Shown here in pieces: positions 1 to 8,278 of a stretch of DNA of 64,000 bases. The notes beneath the pieces are model-generated. The model was not told the DNA's origin, searched no databases, and worked only from the letters and a program-made list of their open reading frames with translations. Source of the DNA: CBDCDJ01 sp965215355 (lineage in GTDB: Bacteria; Deinococcota; Deinococci; Deinococcales; Trueperaceae); the NCBI GenBank assembly GCA_965215355.1, contig CBDCDJ010000007.1, positions 496,001 to 560,000 of the forward strand, read 5' to 3'. The position numbers and the translations under genes are program-made. Position 1 is the first letter of the stretch; the number at the start of each line of letters is the position of its first letter.

Positions 1-6
1 CGAGCG

Positions 7-1329
7 TTAAAGTTTTTCTTTGACCCCCGGCACGCCGAGTTTGGCCTGGACGATGCGCTCGACGTATTCGGCGACCTTGGGCAGCGTCACGCGGGTGGTG
101 ACCTCGTACAAAAAGCTCGTCACCAGCACGTGCTCGGCGACCTCGGGCGGCAGGCCGCGGCTCATGAGGTAGAACCTCTGGTCTTCGGGGACGGGGGAGA
201 TGGTCGAGCCGTGCGAGCAGCGCACGTCGTTGGCGGCAATCTCGAGCTGCGGAATACTCACCGCTTCGGAGTGTTCGTCGAGTAAAAAGTTGCGGTTGGT
301 CTGGTAAGCGTCGGTTTTCTGCGCGCCCTCGTCCACCACGATGACGCCCGAGTAGACCGCCTTCGAGCCGTCGCGCATCGCGCCCTTGAACAGCAAGTCG
401 CTGAAGGCGTGGTCGGCGGCGTGGTGCTGCAGCGTGTACTGGTCGTAGTGCTGACCCTTGTCGGCAAAGTACAGCCCGAGCATCTCGCTCTCGCTACCGG
501 GGCCTTGCAGCACGCTCTCGACCTCGGCTCTAGCGGCGTCAGCGCCTAGGTTGACGGTGAGGCTCTCGAGCCTAGAATTTCGAGCCAGGTTCGCCCGCAT
601 CTTGTTCACGTGCGCGACCGTGCGGCTCCAGTTTTGCAGGTTCACGTAGCGCAACTTCGCGCCGTCGCCCAAAATCAGTTCGACTGCGCCCGACGCAAAC
701 AGGCGCTCGCCGAACTCTTCCGAAGAATACTCGTCGATAAAGGTGGCTTTGGCGTTGGCCTCGAGCACCACAAGCGTCCGCGGCGCGATAATTCCGCCCC
801 GGTCGGCGCTGTAAAACGCGCCCAACGGCAGCTCGACCTCGACGTTTTTGGGCACGTACAAGAACGTGCCGTTTTCCCACAGCGCCGCGTTGAGCGCCGC
901 GTACTTCGTCTGCGTCGCGTTGACGGCGCTGTAGAGGTGCTTCTTGATAAGGTTTTCGTGCTCTTGCAAAGTGGTACGCAAGTCGGTGAAGACGACGCCC
1001 GGCTCATGAATGTGCGAGTCGCGGTAAACGACGCGGTTGCCCTTGTGGACGATGACGCCCTCGGCATCCGAGTCGGTGATGCGCATTTGGATGCGTTCGC
1101 TGACCTCTTCGCTTTTGGGGCCGCTGACTAGGTCTAAGCCGTCCAGCTTGAAACGCGCCAAGTCGGTATAGCGCCACTGCTCCATGCGCATGTCGGGCCA
1201 GGGCATGTTCTCGAAGCTGCGGAGAGCCGCGCGGCGTTCTTCGGCTAACCAGTCGGGCTCGCTGTTTTTCTTGATGAGAGCTTCGACTGCCTCTGAAGAT
1301 AAAACGGAATTATCAGTTAGGGTTGCCAT
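7..1329 (-). CDS. sufD: SufD, Fe-S cluster assembly scaffold subunit
   Basis: SufD partners SufB and the ATPase SufC in the cytosolic SufBCD scaffold that builds Fe-S clusters. The 440-residue product shows the SufB/SufD beta-helix core, including the C-terminal stretch with CSHGSTISP and the family ending YLMSRGLPPEVAEHVL. The reading frame stays open 18 codons further upstream, but that extension runs through a perfect intergenic hairpin, so I start at the ATG giving MATLTDNS. It is the last visible gene of a leftward sufC, propeller gene, sufB, sufD operon; a desulfurase gene (sufS) would be expected beyond the window edge. Confidence 0.93.
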   Translation of the reverse strand: MATLTDNSVLSSEAVEALIKKNSEPDWLAEERRAALRSFENMPWPDMRMEQWRYTDLARFKLDGLDLVSGPKSEEVSERIQMRITDSDAEGVIVHKGNRVVYRDSHIHEPGVVFTDLRTTLQEHENLIKKHLYSAVNATQTKYAALNAALWENGTFLYVPKNVEVELPLGAFYSADRGGIIAPRTLVVLEANAKATFIDEYSSEEFGERLFASGAVELILGDGAKLRYVNLQNWSRTVAHVNKMRANLARNSRLESLTVNLGADAARAEVESVLQGPGSESEMLGLYFADKGQHYDQYTLQHHAADHAFSDLLFKGAMRDGSKAVYSGVIVVDEGAQKTDAYQTNRNFLLDEHSEAVSIPQLEIAANDVRCSHGSTISPVPEDQRFYLMSRGLPPEVAEHVLVTSFLYEVTTRVTLPKVAEYVERIVQAKLGVPGVKEKL

Positions 1330-1339
1330 AAAGTTCAGG

Positions 1340-1395
1340 AAAAAAGAGAAAGTGGAAAGTGAAAAGACCTTTATCCTTTCCACTTTCTCTTTTTT
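1340..1395 (-). repeat. Perfect 20-bp hairpin between sufB and sufD
   Basis: Positions 1340-1359 and 1376-1395 are exact reverse complements, separated by 16 nt. The arms end in A/T runs, so the transcript forms a stable hairpin flanked by U residues immediately after the sufB stop. It could be a partial terminator or an RNA processing/stability element that sets the sufB:sufD ratio. The same geometry (20-16-20) recurs with unrelated sequence at 50089-50144. Confidence 0.75.
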
Positions 1396-2846
1396 TAACC
1401 TACACTTCCTTCCATCTCGAGTTCGATGAGTCTATTCAGTTCAACCGCGTATTCCAGCGGCAGTTCTTTCGCCACCGGCTCCAAAAAGCCGCGCACGATG
1501 AGCGCCGCCGCTTCCGCTTCGGGCAGGCCGCGGCTCATGAGGTAGAAAATCTGCTCGTCGTTGAGCTTCGACACGGTCGCCTCGTGGCCGACGTGGGCGG
1601 TTTTTTCGTTGATTTCGATGTACGGGTAGGTGTCGGTCTTGGCCGTCTCGTCTAAGAGCAGCGCGTCGCACTCGACGTTGCTGCGGGCGTACTTGGCCCC
1701 TTCGTGAATCTGGACGAGGCCGCGGTATGAAGAGCGCCCGCCACTCTTGGAAATCGACTTCGAGACGATGGACGAACTCGTGTTGGGCGCGGCGTGAACC
1801 ACTTTGCCGCCCGCGTCTTGCCACTGGTTTTCGCTGGCAAAGGCAATCGAGAGGATTTCGCCCCGCGCGCCCTCTTCCATGAGGTAGCAGGACGGGTACT
1901 TCATCGTCGTTTTGGAGCCTAAGTTGCCGTCCAGCCAGCCCATCGAGGCGTTTTTGTGGACCATCGCGCGCTGGGTGACGAGGTTGTAGACGTTGTGCGA
2001 CCAGTTCTGAATCGTCGTGTAGCGCGCCTGCGCGCCCTCCTTGACGACGATTTCGATGACGCCCGAGTGGAACGAGTCGGTGTTGTAAGCGGGCGCGGTG
2101 CAACCCTCGATGTAGTGAAACTTGCTGCCCGGCTCACCGATGATGAGGGTGCGCTCGAACTGCCCCACGCTCTGCGCGTTGAGGAGAAAGTAGGCTTGCA
2201 GCGGCACTTCGATCTCGACCCCGGCCGGAACGTAGACGAACGAGCCGCCCGACCAGACCGCGCTGTTGACCGCCGCGAAGTAGTTGTCTTCGGGCGGAAC
2301 TATGGTTGCAAAGTGCTCCTTAAAAATCTCGGGGTGCTCTTTTAAGCCGGTGTCGGTGTCTAAGAAAATCACGCCGAGCTTTTGCCACTCCTCTTTGAGC
2401 GAGTGGTAGACCATCTCCGACTCGTATTGCGCGCCGACGCCCGCCAAGATTTTCTGCTCGGCCTCGGGGATGCCCAAGCGCTGGTAGGTGTTGCGCACCT
2501 CTTCGGGAATGTCGTTCCAGTCGTTGGTCGTGCCCTTGCGGTCTTGCGGACGGATGTAAAAGTAGATGTCGTCGAAGTTGAGGTGAGACAGGTCCGGACC
2601 CCACTTGGGGCGACCTTTTTTCTGGGCGATGTCGAAAGCCTTGAGCCGAAAGTCGAGCATCCACTGGGGCTCGTCTTTGTAGTAGCTGATTTGCTCGACG
2701 ACGCGCTTGGTAAAACCTTTTTCCGAGCGAAAGGCGTAGTCCTCGGCCATCTTGAAGTTGTACTGCTGTTCGTGCTGCATCCCGGTGAGCTTGTGGGCGT
2801 CGGGGTGAAAGTCACTCTGTTTTGGGTTGAGTGGTATGTCGGCCAT
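1395..2846 (-). CDS. sufB: SufB, Fe-S cluster assembly scaffold
   Basis: The product has 483 residues, normal for SufB, the scaffold subunit on which SufBCD assembles Fe-S clusters. Family features include an N-terminal region with FRLKAFDIAQ, the beta-helix body with TIQNWSHNVYNLVTQRA, and the conserved C-terminal block NVECDALLLDETAKTDTYPYIEI, which carries the conserved cysteine. The ATG is preceded by a good Shine-Dalgarno sequence (AAAGGAG). It lies between the TolB-like gene and sufD in one leftward operon. Confidence 0.96.
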   Translation of the reverse strand: MADIPLNPKQSDFHPDAHKLTGMQHEQQYNFKMAEDYAFRSEKGFTKRVVEQISYYKDEPQWMLDFRLKAFDIAQKKGRPKWGPDLSHLNFDDIYFYIRPQDRKGTTNDWNDIPEEVRNTYQRLGIPEAEQKILAGVGAQYESEMVYHSLKEEWQKLGVIFLDTDTGLKEHPEIFKEHFATIVPPEDNYFAAVNSAVWSGGSFVYVPAGVEIEVPLQAYFLLNAQSVGQFERTLIIGEPGSKFHYIEGCTAPAYNTDSFHSGVIEIVVKEGAQARYTTIQNWSHNVYNLVTQRAMVHKNASMGWLDGNLGSKTTMKYPSCYLMEEGARGEILSIAFASENQWQDAGGKVVHAAPNTSSSIVSKSISKSGGRSSYRGLVQIHEGAKYARSNVECDALLLDETAKTDTYPYIEINEKTAHVGHEATVSKLNDEQIFYLMSRGLPEAEAAALIVRGFLEPVAKELPLEYAVELNRLIELEMEGSVG

Positions 2847-2866
2847 GTCGTTACTCCTTTACTGTT

Positions 2867-3778
2867 TTATTCAGTTTCTTTGCTGATGACAAAAGCGAGT
2901 TGAGAAGCGTCCGGGCTCACGGCCAAACGACCGACGCCGCTGACGCCTGCCTCGGTAAACTCGAGATACGGCTGCCAGTCCTCTTGCCCTTCCTGCCAAC
3001 TGTAAAGCGTGTCGTCCTGCGCCGCCAAAAGTGTGCCGTCTGAGAGCCAAGCGTGCGCGTCTACCTCGGGCAGCGTCACAGTAAGGTCGCTCGTTTCGCC
3101 GCTCGTGGCGTCGTAAAGCTGAATCACCGAAGTACCGTCTACGCGCTTGACGAAGCTGACCGCGTCCCGACCGGGTACTTTCACCACACCCACGCCGACA
3201 TCCGCGGCAATTTGCTGAGTTTCACCCGTCGTGAGGTTAGCAACGTCGAGGCTGAGCGGCAGCCCGTTGGTTTCCTCGTCCACGCGGACCAGGGCCAGCG
3301 TGTCGGGGTTCGCAAAGGCGTAGTAGCCGATGCGCGCAACGTCCTCGAGCACCACTTCCGCGTTTTGGCCGTCTAAGTCGAACTGCCAAAGCCGCTGCGT
3401 CGCGCCGTCCGCTTCGATGCGCACCGCCGTGATGTGCTCGCCGTCCGGCGTAATCTGGGGCGAGAACTCGCTTTCCGGCGTGTCGGTGACCTGCGTGGTT
3501 TCGCCCGTCGCCGGGTCGTAACGGAAGATGTCGGTCTCACCCGTTTCGTCCGCCGTGACGAACAGCACGGCAGCCCCGTCGGGCGTGAACGACGGTTGGT
3601 TGTCGTAAACGTCGTTGTCGGTGATGCGAGTAACGTCTTCGGCAGCAACGCTCACGGCGTCCTCAGACATGGCGGGTAAAGGTACGAGCAGCACGTCGGT
3701 GGAGGGCGGCTGCGCGAAGGCAGCGCCGAAGGTCAGGATTAAAAAGGTCAGAATTGAAAGAGTCGAGAACCGCTTCAT
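2867..3778 (-). CDS. Secreted TolB-like beta-propeller protein inside the suf operon
   Basis: The 303-residue protein starts with a clear Sec signal peptide (hydrophobic stretch to about residue 22, ending GAAFAQ). Several PD40/TolB-type blades follow: SFTPDGAAVLFVT near residue 62, QITPDGEHITAVR near 108, and AVSPDASQLAFV near the C-terminus. The protein should be exported and adopt a propeller fold; no catalytic residues are evident. It sits between sufC and sufB with spacings of about 20 bp, so it is cotranscribed with cytosolic Fe-S assembly genes, an odd partnership. The function is not known to me. Confidence 0.8.
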   Translation of the reverse strand: MKRFSTLSILTFLILTFGAAFAQPPSTDVLLVPLPAMSEDAVSVAAEDVTRITDNDVYDNQPSFTPDGAAVLFVTADETGETDIFRYDPATGETTQVTDTPESEFSPQITPDGEHITAVRIEADGATQRLWQFDLDGQNAEVVLEDVARIGYYAFANPDTLALVRVDEETNGLPLSLDVANLTTGETQQIAADVGVGVVKVPGRDAVSFVKRVDGTSVIQLYDATSGETSDLTVTLPEVDAHAWLSDGTLLAAQDDTLYSWQEGQEDWQPYLEFTEAGVSGVGRLAVSPDASQLAFVISKETE

Positions 3779-3798
3779 GTTTGCTCCTTACACGGTGG

Positions 3799-4554
3799 TC
3801 AAGCAGCGACGAGACCGCGAATCCAGTCGTAGCCTTTAACGTCGAGTTCTTTGGCGAGTTCCTTGTCGCCGGTCTTGACGATGCGGCCCCCCACCATGAT
3901 GTGCACGACGTCGGGGACGATGTAGTTCAGCAGGCGCTGGTAGTGCGTGATGACGAGTGCGCCGAAATCCGGCCCTCGAGCCGCGTTCACACCCTGCGAC
4001 ACGACCTTAAGTGCGTCGATGTCTAAGCCTGAATCAGTCTCGTCGAGGATGGCGTACTTGGGCTCGAGCACGAGCAACTGCAAAATCTCGCTGCGCTTTT
4101 TCTCGCCGCCCGAGAAACCTTCGTGCAGGTTGCGCTCGATAATCGAATCGTCCCAGTTGAGTTTTTTGACCGCGTCTTGAAGTTTGTTGTAAAACGCCAT
4201 CACTTCGATTTCGTCGCCCTCGTCGCGCCTCGCGTTAAGCGCCAGGCGCAAAAAGTTGGCTATCGACACGCCCGGCACCTCGACCGGGTACTGAAACGCT
4301 AGGTACAGTCCGGCCCGTGCGCGCTCGTCGGGCTCCAGCTCCAACACGCTCTCGCCGTCGACGAGCACGTCGCCTTCGGTGATGTCGTAACTCGGGTCGC
4401 CCGCGATGATTTTTGCCAAAGTCGACTTGCCCGAGCCGTTCGGCCCCATCAGCGCGTGGACCTCGCCCTTGGGTACGGTCAGGTCGACACCGTGCAAAAT
4501 AGCCTCGCCATCCGCGATGCGGACATGAAGGTTGCGAATTTCTAACTTGCTCAC
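3799..4554 (-). CDS. sufC: SufC, Fe-S assembly ATPase
   Basis: An ABC-type ATPase of 251 residues, the usual SufC length. It has Walker A GPNGSGKST, the signature FSGGEKKRSEILQ, and Walker B YAILDETDSGLDIDAL with the SufC-typical ETDSGLD sequence. SufC energises the SufBCD scaffold and is soluble, without membrane segments. The start is a GTG preceded by GGAGG at a suitable distance. It is the first gene of the leftward suf operon. Confidence 0.96.
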   Translation of the reverse strand: MSKLEIRNLHVRIADGEAILHGVDLTVPKGEVHALMGPNGSGKSTLAKIIAGDPSYDITEGDVLVDGESVLELEPDERARAGLYLAFQYPVEVPGVSIANFLRLALNARRDEGDEIEVMAFYNKLQDAVKKLNWDDSIIERNLHEGFSGGEKKRSEILQLLVLEPKYAILDETDSGLDIDALKVVSQGVNAARGPDFGALVITHYQRLLNYIVPDVVHIMVGGRIVKTGDKELAKELDVKGYDWIRGLVAA

Positions 4555-4610
4555 TTAAAATCTCCTCCGTTTGAAAGCTTGTTCCGTCCCGCGAACCGAG
4601 CCGTTTTTAG

Positions 4611-4673
4611 GACTCATTCCGAGTTTCAGTATACACCGCGAACAGGTTAAAGTCGAGTAGTTTACTCGGAATT
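4611..4673 (-). promoter_or_regulatory. Probable suf promoter within an inverted repeat
   Basis: On the minus strand a TATACT -10 (4628-4633) is preceded by a weak -35 (TCGACT, spacer 18), which would start transcription near 4621, about 66 nt before sufC. Imperfect inverted arms flank the promoter: ATTCCGAGT with GACTC on one side, and ACTCGGAAT with GAGTC on the other. They may bind a regulator or fold in the leader. No SufR- or IscR-type site could be recognised with confidence. Confidence 0.4.
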
Positions 4674-4832
4674 AGGAGTCACCGCGCCGGGTGATTACAG
4701 CGTCGCCTTGACGGTGAGTCGACCGCGGTGTTCTCGAGCAGAATTGCAGAGCAACGAGGGGTTGAACCCTTTTTAGGACTCGGTGCTCGGCACTTCCCGG
4801 CTTTCCCGATTTGGACCGGTTCTCGCTGCACC

Positions 4833-5795
4833 TTAGCCCTTTTTGCGTTTGAACCAGCCGAAAAGCCCGCTTTTCGCCTCTTTTTGGACTGTTCCGGTCG
4901 TGGGCTCTCGGCTGGGACTGCGGCTCGAGCGCCCCGTCGCGTTGCCGGGCCCCGCCTCGGTTTCGACCCCCGAGCGCTCTCTAAAGGCGCGGATAAAGTC
5001 GCCGACGTTGTTGAACCGTTTCGAAGCGTCGCGCGACATGGCGCGCACGATGACGAGGTTGAGGTCGGCGCTCACGTCGCCCCGCACGTTTTGCAAGTTG
5101 CGCGGCAGCGAGGTGCGGTGCTGCAGCATGAGTTCGTCGTAGCTGTTGCCGACGAAAGGGCGCACCCCGGCCAACACCTCGTAAGCCAGCACGCCCAAGC
5201 TGTAAACGTCGCTCTGAAAGTCCGCGGGGCGGCCCTCGAACAGTTCGGGGGCCATGTAAAAAGCGGTGCCGACGCGCTCGTCTAAGCGTTTGGCGTCGGT
5301 CATGAAGATGCCCGTGCCGAAGTCGCCGAGTTTGGCGCGGCCGTCGCCGGTCAAAAAGACGTTGGCGGGCTTGACGTCGCGGTGCAGCACCTGCCGCTGG
5401 TGGGTGTGCCACAAGCCCCGGGCCACGTCCAGGACGAGCGAGGAGGCCCGTTCGACGGTGAGGCGGCCTTTTTCCAAAAGCAGTTGGTCCAGGGTGCCGC
5501 CCGGACAGTACTCGAGCACCAAAAAAGCCTTTTCGCCCGTGGGGTAGCCGTCCATCGCCTCAACGACGTGGGGGTCGCTCAGGCCGATGGTGATTTGCAC
5601 CTCGTTTTCGAACATGCGGCGCAGCACGGGGCGCGCGTGCAACTCCGGGCGCGGCAGCTTGAGGGCCACTTCGCCCCGGCGCGGGTGACGCGCCAAAAAC
5701 ACGTGCGACGTTTGGCCCGAACCGAGCTGCCGGAGAAGCGTGTAGTCGGGGGGCACGTAGGACGGCTGCTCGGCGCTCACGCGGGGCGTTCCCAC
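4833..5795 (-). CDS. Hanks-type Ser/Thr protein kinase
   Basis: The 320-residue protein has a complete kinase domain at about residues 20-280: glycine loop LGSGQTSHVF, ATP-anchoring lysine in VALKLP, catalytic loop HRDVKPANV, DFG motif, activation-segment end GTAFYMAPE, and the helix F motif SDVYSLGVLAYEVL. A short low-complexity tail ends in the basic FGWFKRKKG; no transmembrane segment or PASTA domain is seen, so the enzyme is probably cytosolic. The start is GTG. It is read leftwards between the suf region and the UPF0173 hydrolase gene. Its substrates cannot be inferred. Confidence 0.9.
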   Translation of the reverse strand: MGTPRVSAEQPSYVPPDYTLLRQLGSGQTSHVFLARHPRRGEVALKLPRPELHARPVLRRMFENEVQITIGLSDPHVVEAMDGYPTGEKAFLVLEYCPGGTLDQLLLEKGRLTVERASSLVLDVARGLWHTHQRQVLHRDVKPANVFLTGDGRAKLGDFGTGIFMTDAKRLDERVGTAFYMAPELFEGRPADFQSDVYSLGVLAYEVLAGVRPFVGNSYDELMLQHRTSLPRNLQNVRGDVSADLNLVIVRAMSRDASKRFNNVGDFIRAFRERSGVETEAGPGNATGRSSRSPSREPTTGTVQKEAKSGLFGWFKRKKG

Positions 5796-5819
5796 CCGTC
5801 ACCCGTGTTCAGGACAACG

Positions 5820-6497
5820 CTACGCAAGGGTGAGCACCTCCCCGGCCTTCAGCACGACGCATTCGGCCGCGCCCGCGGCCTCCACCATCTTCTTGAAAGC
5901 CTCGGGGTCTTGCTCGATGGGGGGGAATGTGTTGTAGTGCATCGGCACGACCTGTTTGGGTTTGAGCAGCTCGACCGCCTGGACGGCGTCTTCCGGCCCC
6001 ATCGTGAAGTTGCTGCCGATGGGCAGCAGCGCCAGGTCGAGCGCCGGCCGCCCGATGAGCGCCATGTCGCTGAACAGCGCGGTGTCGCCCGCGTGGTAAA
6101 CGCGCTTGCCGCCGCTCTCGACCACCACGCCCATCGGCATCCCGCCGTAGGTGCCGTCGGGAAACGAGTTGGAGTGCCAGGCCGGCGTAAAGTTGACCCG
6201 GCCGAACGCGAACTCGGTCGGCCCGCCGGGGTTCATGGGATGGCTCTCGACGCCCTGACGGCTCAGGTAGTTGACGATTTCAAAACTCGAGACGACCACG
6301 GCCCCACTCCGCTTGGCCATCTCGACCGTGTCGCCGAGGTGGTCGCCGTGGGCGTGGGTCAGCAGGATGTAGTCCGGCGAGAAGTCGTCGGGAGAGGCGT
6401 CGGTGTGCGGGTTGTCACTGATAAAGGGGTCGATGAGAAGGACGTGGTCCGCGGTCTCGAGCTGGAAGGCCGAGTGGCCGTAGTAGGTGAGCTTCAT
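5820..6497 (-). CDS. UPF0173-family metal-dependent hydrolase
   Basis: A metallo-beta-lactamase-fold protein of 225 residues, as expected for UPF0173/UlaG-like hydrolases. The N-terminal MKLTYYGHSAF, the metal motif THAHGDHLGD, a downstream histidine in PAWHS, the aspartate in HAGDTALF and the C-terminal PMHYNTFP are all present. An AGAAGGAG ribosome site precedes the ATG. The natural substrate of this conserved family is not established. It lies 24 bp upstream of the kinase start in the same direction and may be cotranscribed with it. Confidence 0.88.
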   Translation of the reverse strand: MKLTYYGHSAFQLETADHVLLIDPFISDNPHTDASPDDFSPDYILLTHAHGDHLGDTVEMAKRSGAVVVSSFEIVNYLSRQGVESHPMNPGGPTEFAFGRVNFTPAWHSNSFPDGTYGGMPMGVVVESGGKRVYHAGDTALFSDMALIGRPALDLALLPIGSNFTMGPEDAVQAVELLKPKQVVPMHYNTFPPIEQDPEAFKKMVEAAGAAECVVLKAGEVLTLA

Positions 6498-6641
6498 GTC
6501 GGTCTCCTTCTAGCACTGAGATTCTAGATGCTAAGAGTTTATCACGAGTCCGCGCCGTGACGGCGAGTGCGCTGCGGAACCGGACGCTGTCTACTGCTAA
6601 GCGGCTTTTCAGAGGCTCTCTATTTCTCAGCAGCCTGGCTT

Positions 6642-6797
6642 TCAGTAACCTCGGCGGCGCACCTGCCGCTCGCGCTCGATGCGCTCGAGCAGTTTTTCAG
6701 CCACCGGCCGCCGCTCGGCTTCTTCTGCAAGGCGTGCGGCCCGCTTTTCAGCGCGCCGTTTGGCTTGCTTGCTTTTTCGTTTGCTCGTCTTCGCCAT
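6642..6797 (-). CDS. Small, highly basic protein
   Basis: A 51-residue, Lys/Arg/Glu-rich product beginning MAKTSKRKSKQAKRRAEK, probably one long charged helix. Support for a real gene comes from the start: a TAGGCT hexamer (minus strand, 6806-6811) ends 8 nt before the ATG, the leaderless arrangement used by many genes here. I do not recognise the family. The composition would suit nucleic-acid binding, but that is inference. The frame stays open further upstream without a better start. Confidence 0.45.
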   Translation of the reverse strand: MAKTSKRKSKQAKRRAEKRAARLAEEAERRPVAEKLLERIERERQVRRRGY

Positions 6798-6932
6798 ACC
6801 CGTCAAGCCTAAGGGGCGAAAGCGCGCGGCTCGGTAAGCTGGCGCTCGCCGGGGTGTCTCGGCCGTCCTCGACTTCTCTCGGGGGACCTCCGGACTCCCT
6901 TTTGTACATGAACCTGCATGAAGGCCTGAGGC

Positions 6933-6984
6933 TTGTGTGTCGTGGGTGAGTCGGGTATTCTCGAGTGTGAAGTTTCCCACTTCA
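6933..6984 (+). promoter_or_regulatory. Promoter and TGAAGT/ACTTCA operator of the binding-protein gene
   Basis: A TATTCT -10 at 6956-6961 has TTGTGT 17 bp upstream. An inverted repeat with arms TGAAGT (6968-6973) and ACTTCA (6979-6984) and a 5-nt spacer falls at the expected transcription start. A closely similar palindrome occupies the same position in front of potD (15689-15702), which suggests one repressor for both. Confidence 0.45.
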
Positions 6985-7022
6985 TATCAGAAACCGCACC
7001 GTTTGCACCAGGAAGGATGTCT

Positions 7023-7778
7023 ATGCAAAAGTTCGTCGTTTTACTCTTCGCCCTCACTTTCCCCTTCGGCTTCGCCCAGGACTTGGGAGGCCGCACCATC
7101 ACCGTCGGCTCGGACACGACCTACCCGCCGTTCGAGACCGTCAACGACGCCAACGAAATAGTCGGCTACGACGTGGACGTCGTCGCCGCGATTTGCGAAA
7201 AAATCAACTGCACGGCCGAGTTCAAAACCTACGCTTGGGACGGCATCGTCGCCGCCATCGGCGCGGGCTCCTTCACCGACTTCGACATGGTCGCCTCGGG
7301 CGTGTCCATCACCCCCGAACGCGACGAGACGGCCGACTTCAGCGAGCCTTACCTCGTCGTGAACCAGGCCATCACCACGCGCGTCGCCGACGAGGCGCTC
7401 ACCGAAGCCGACTTCGGTGCCGAAGACGGCGAACTCCTCTTGGGCGCGCAACTCGGTACCACCAACGCCGACCTCGGCCGCGACCTCGTCGGCGACGACC
7501 GCCTGCGCACCTACGACGACTTCAACAGCGCGGTTTTAGCCCTGCTGCAAGGCGACGTCGACGGCGTCATCATCGACGGCGTTACCGCGGACGCTTTCGC
7601 CAACCAGTACGCGGGCGAACTCGTCGTCAACATCACCGGGCTCAGCAACGACCCGCTCGGCTTTGTGTTTCAGCCGGGCGACGAACTCATCGACGCTTTC
7701 AACGCCGGTTTAGAGCAAATCAAGGCCGACGGCACCCTGGACGCGCTCACCGAAAAGTGGTTCGGCGCGGCCGAGTAA
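7023..7778 (+). CDS. Amino-acid ABC transporter periplasmic binding protein (SBP_bac_3)
   Basis: The 251-residue protein carries a signal peptide (MQKFVVLLFALTFPFGFA) and the family-3 solute-binding fold. Landmarks are the opening TITVGSDTTYPPFE, then GYDVDVVAAIC, the WDGIVAAI segment and the C-terminal ADGTLDALTEKWFG. It captures a polar amino acid or similar small solute outside the membrane. The second of two nearby ATGs is chosen because GGAAGG lies 6 nt before it. No permease or ATPase gene follows; a terminator comes instead, so the rest of the transporter is encoded elsewhere. Confidence 0.9.
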   Translation: MQKFVVLLFALTFPFGFAQDLGGRTITVGSDTTYPPFETVNDANEIVGYDVDVVAAICEKINCTAEFKTYAWDGIVAAIGAGSFTDFDMVASGVSITPERDETADFSEPYLVVNQAITTRVADEALTEADFGAEDGELLLGAQLGTTNADLGRDLVGDDRLRTYDDFNSAVLALLQGDVDGVIIDGVTADAFANQYAGELVVNITGLSNDPLGFVFQPGDELIDAFNAGLEQIKADGTLDALTEKWFGAAE

Positions 7779-7864
7779 GTCCCGCGCGGCGGTACGTTGC
7801 GGCTGTGTTCGGCTGAGGGCTCGAGCCCTCATGCCGGCACCAAACCCCCTGACAACAAACACAA

Positions 7865-7897
7865 AAGGCGCGCGGCCTCCCAACCGCGCGCCTTCTT
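7865..7897 (+). terminator. Intrinsic terminator of the binding-protein gene
   Basis: An 11-bp perfect GC-rich stem (7865-7875 with 7884-7894, AAGGCGCGCGG and its complement) encloses an 8-nt loop and runs into a short T-rich tract. Confidence 0.75.
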
Positions 7898-8021
7898 TCA
7901 ACTGCCAGCACTCCCGTCCTCTTCCCTGGGGTCAAGCATACTACATTTGGTGGCTCATGTTACCGGCAGATGCCTCACCTGGACCCAAGCCACCGGCGGG
8001 TCTCATTGAAGTACACGCCCA

Positions 8022-8057
8022 GCAAAAAAAGGTTTCGCGAGGGAGGGCGCGAAACCT
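8022..8057 (-). terminator. Strong intrinsic terminator on the minus strand
   Basis: A 10-bp perfect stem (8030-8039 with 8048-8057, arm AGGTTTCGCG) is followed on the minus strand by seven T residues (8024-8030). It lies about 220 bp beyond the stop of the CinA-NadD gene, so it ends either a long 3' UTR of that gene or a separate small RNA. Confidence 0.8.
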
Positions 8058-8278
8058 GGGGAAGGGGGGGAGGTAATTGGGAGGTTTACCTCACGTCCAC
8101 GGGTTGAGGATAGCGGTGGGGCTCTTACGAAAAACTTACTTCAGTCCGGGTGTGGAAAAGGTTACAACCATCGTGCGAGGCCGGTTGTGACGTGATGTAT
8201 ACCCGTTCAGACGGTCTTACTTCGAGGGCCTGAGACCCGGCTGCTTTTGTAAGACCGAGCCGAGCGCGCTCGTCGGAC
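8058..8278 (-). other. Structured intergenic stretch, possible small RNA or 3' UTR
   Basis: No credible ORF is present. On the minus strand the region contains an 8-bp stem (GGTCTTAC, 8212-8219, with its complement at 8250-8257) enclosing a smaller GGG/CCC hairpin, and it ends at the strong terminator at 8022-8057. I could not match it to 6S RNA, tmRNA, SRP RNA or RNase P RNA. The alternative is simply a long 3' UTR. Confidence 0.3.

Noticed and set aside
5382..6527. Long plus-strand open frame (about 380 codons) opposite the kinase and UPF0173 genes
   Set aside because: It is the complement of two well-supported minus-strand genes, has Arg/Val/His-rich composition typical of antisense frames in GC-rich DNA, and shows no family motif.
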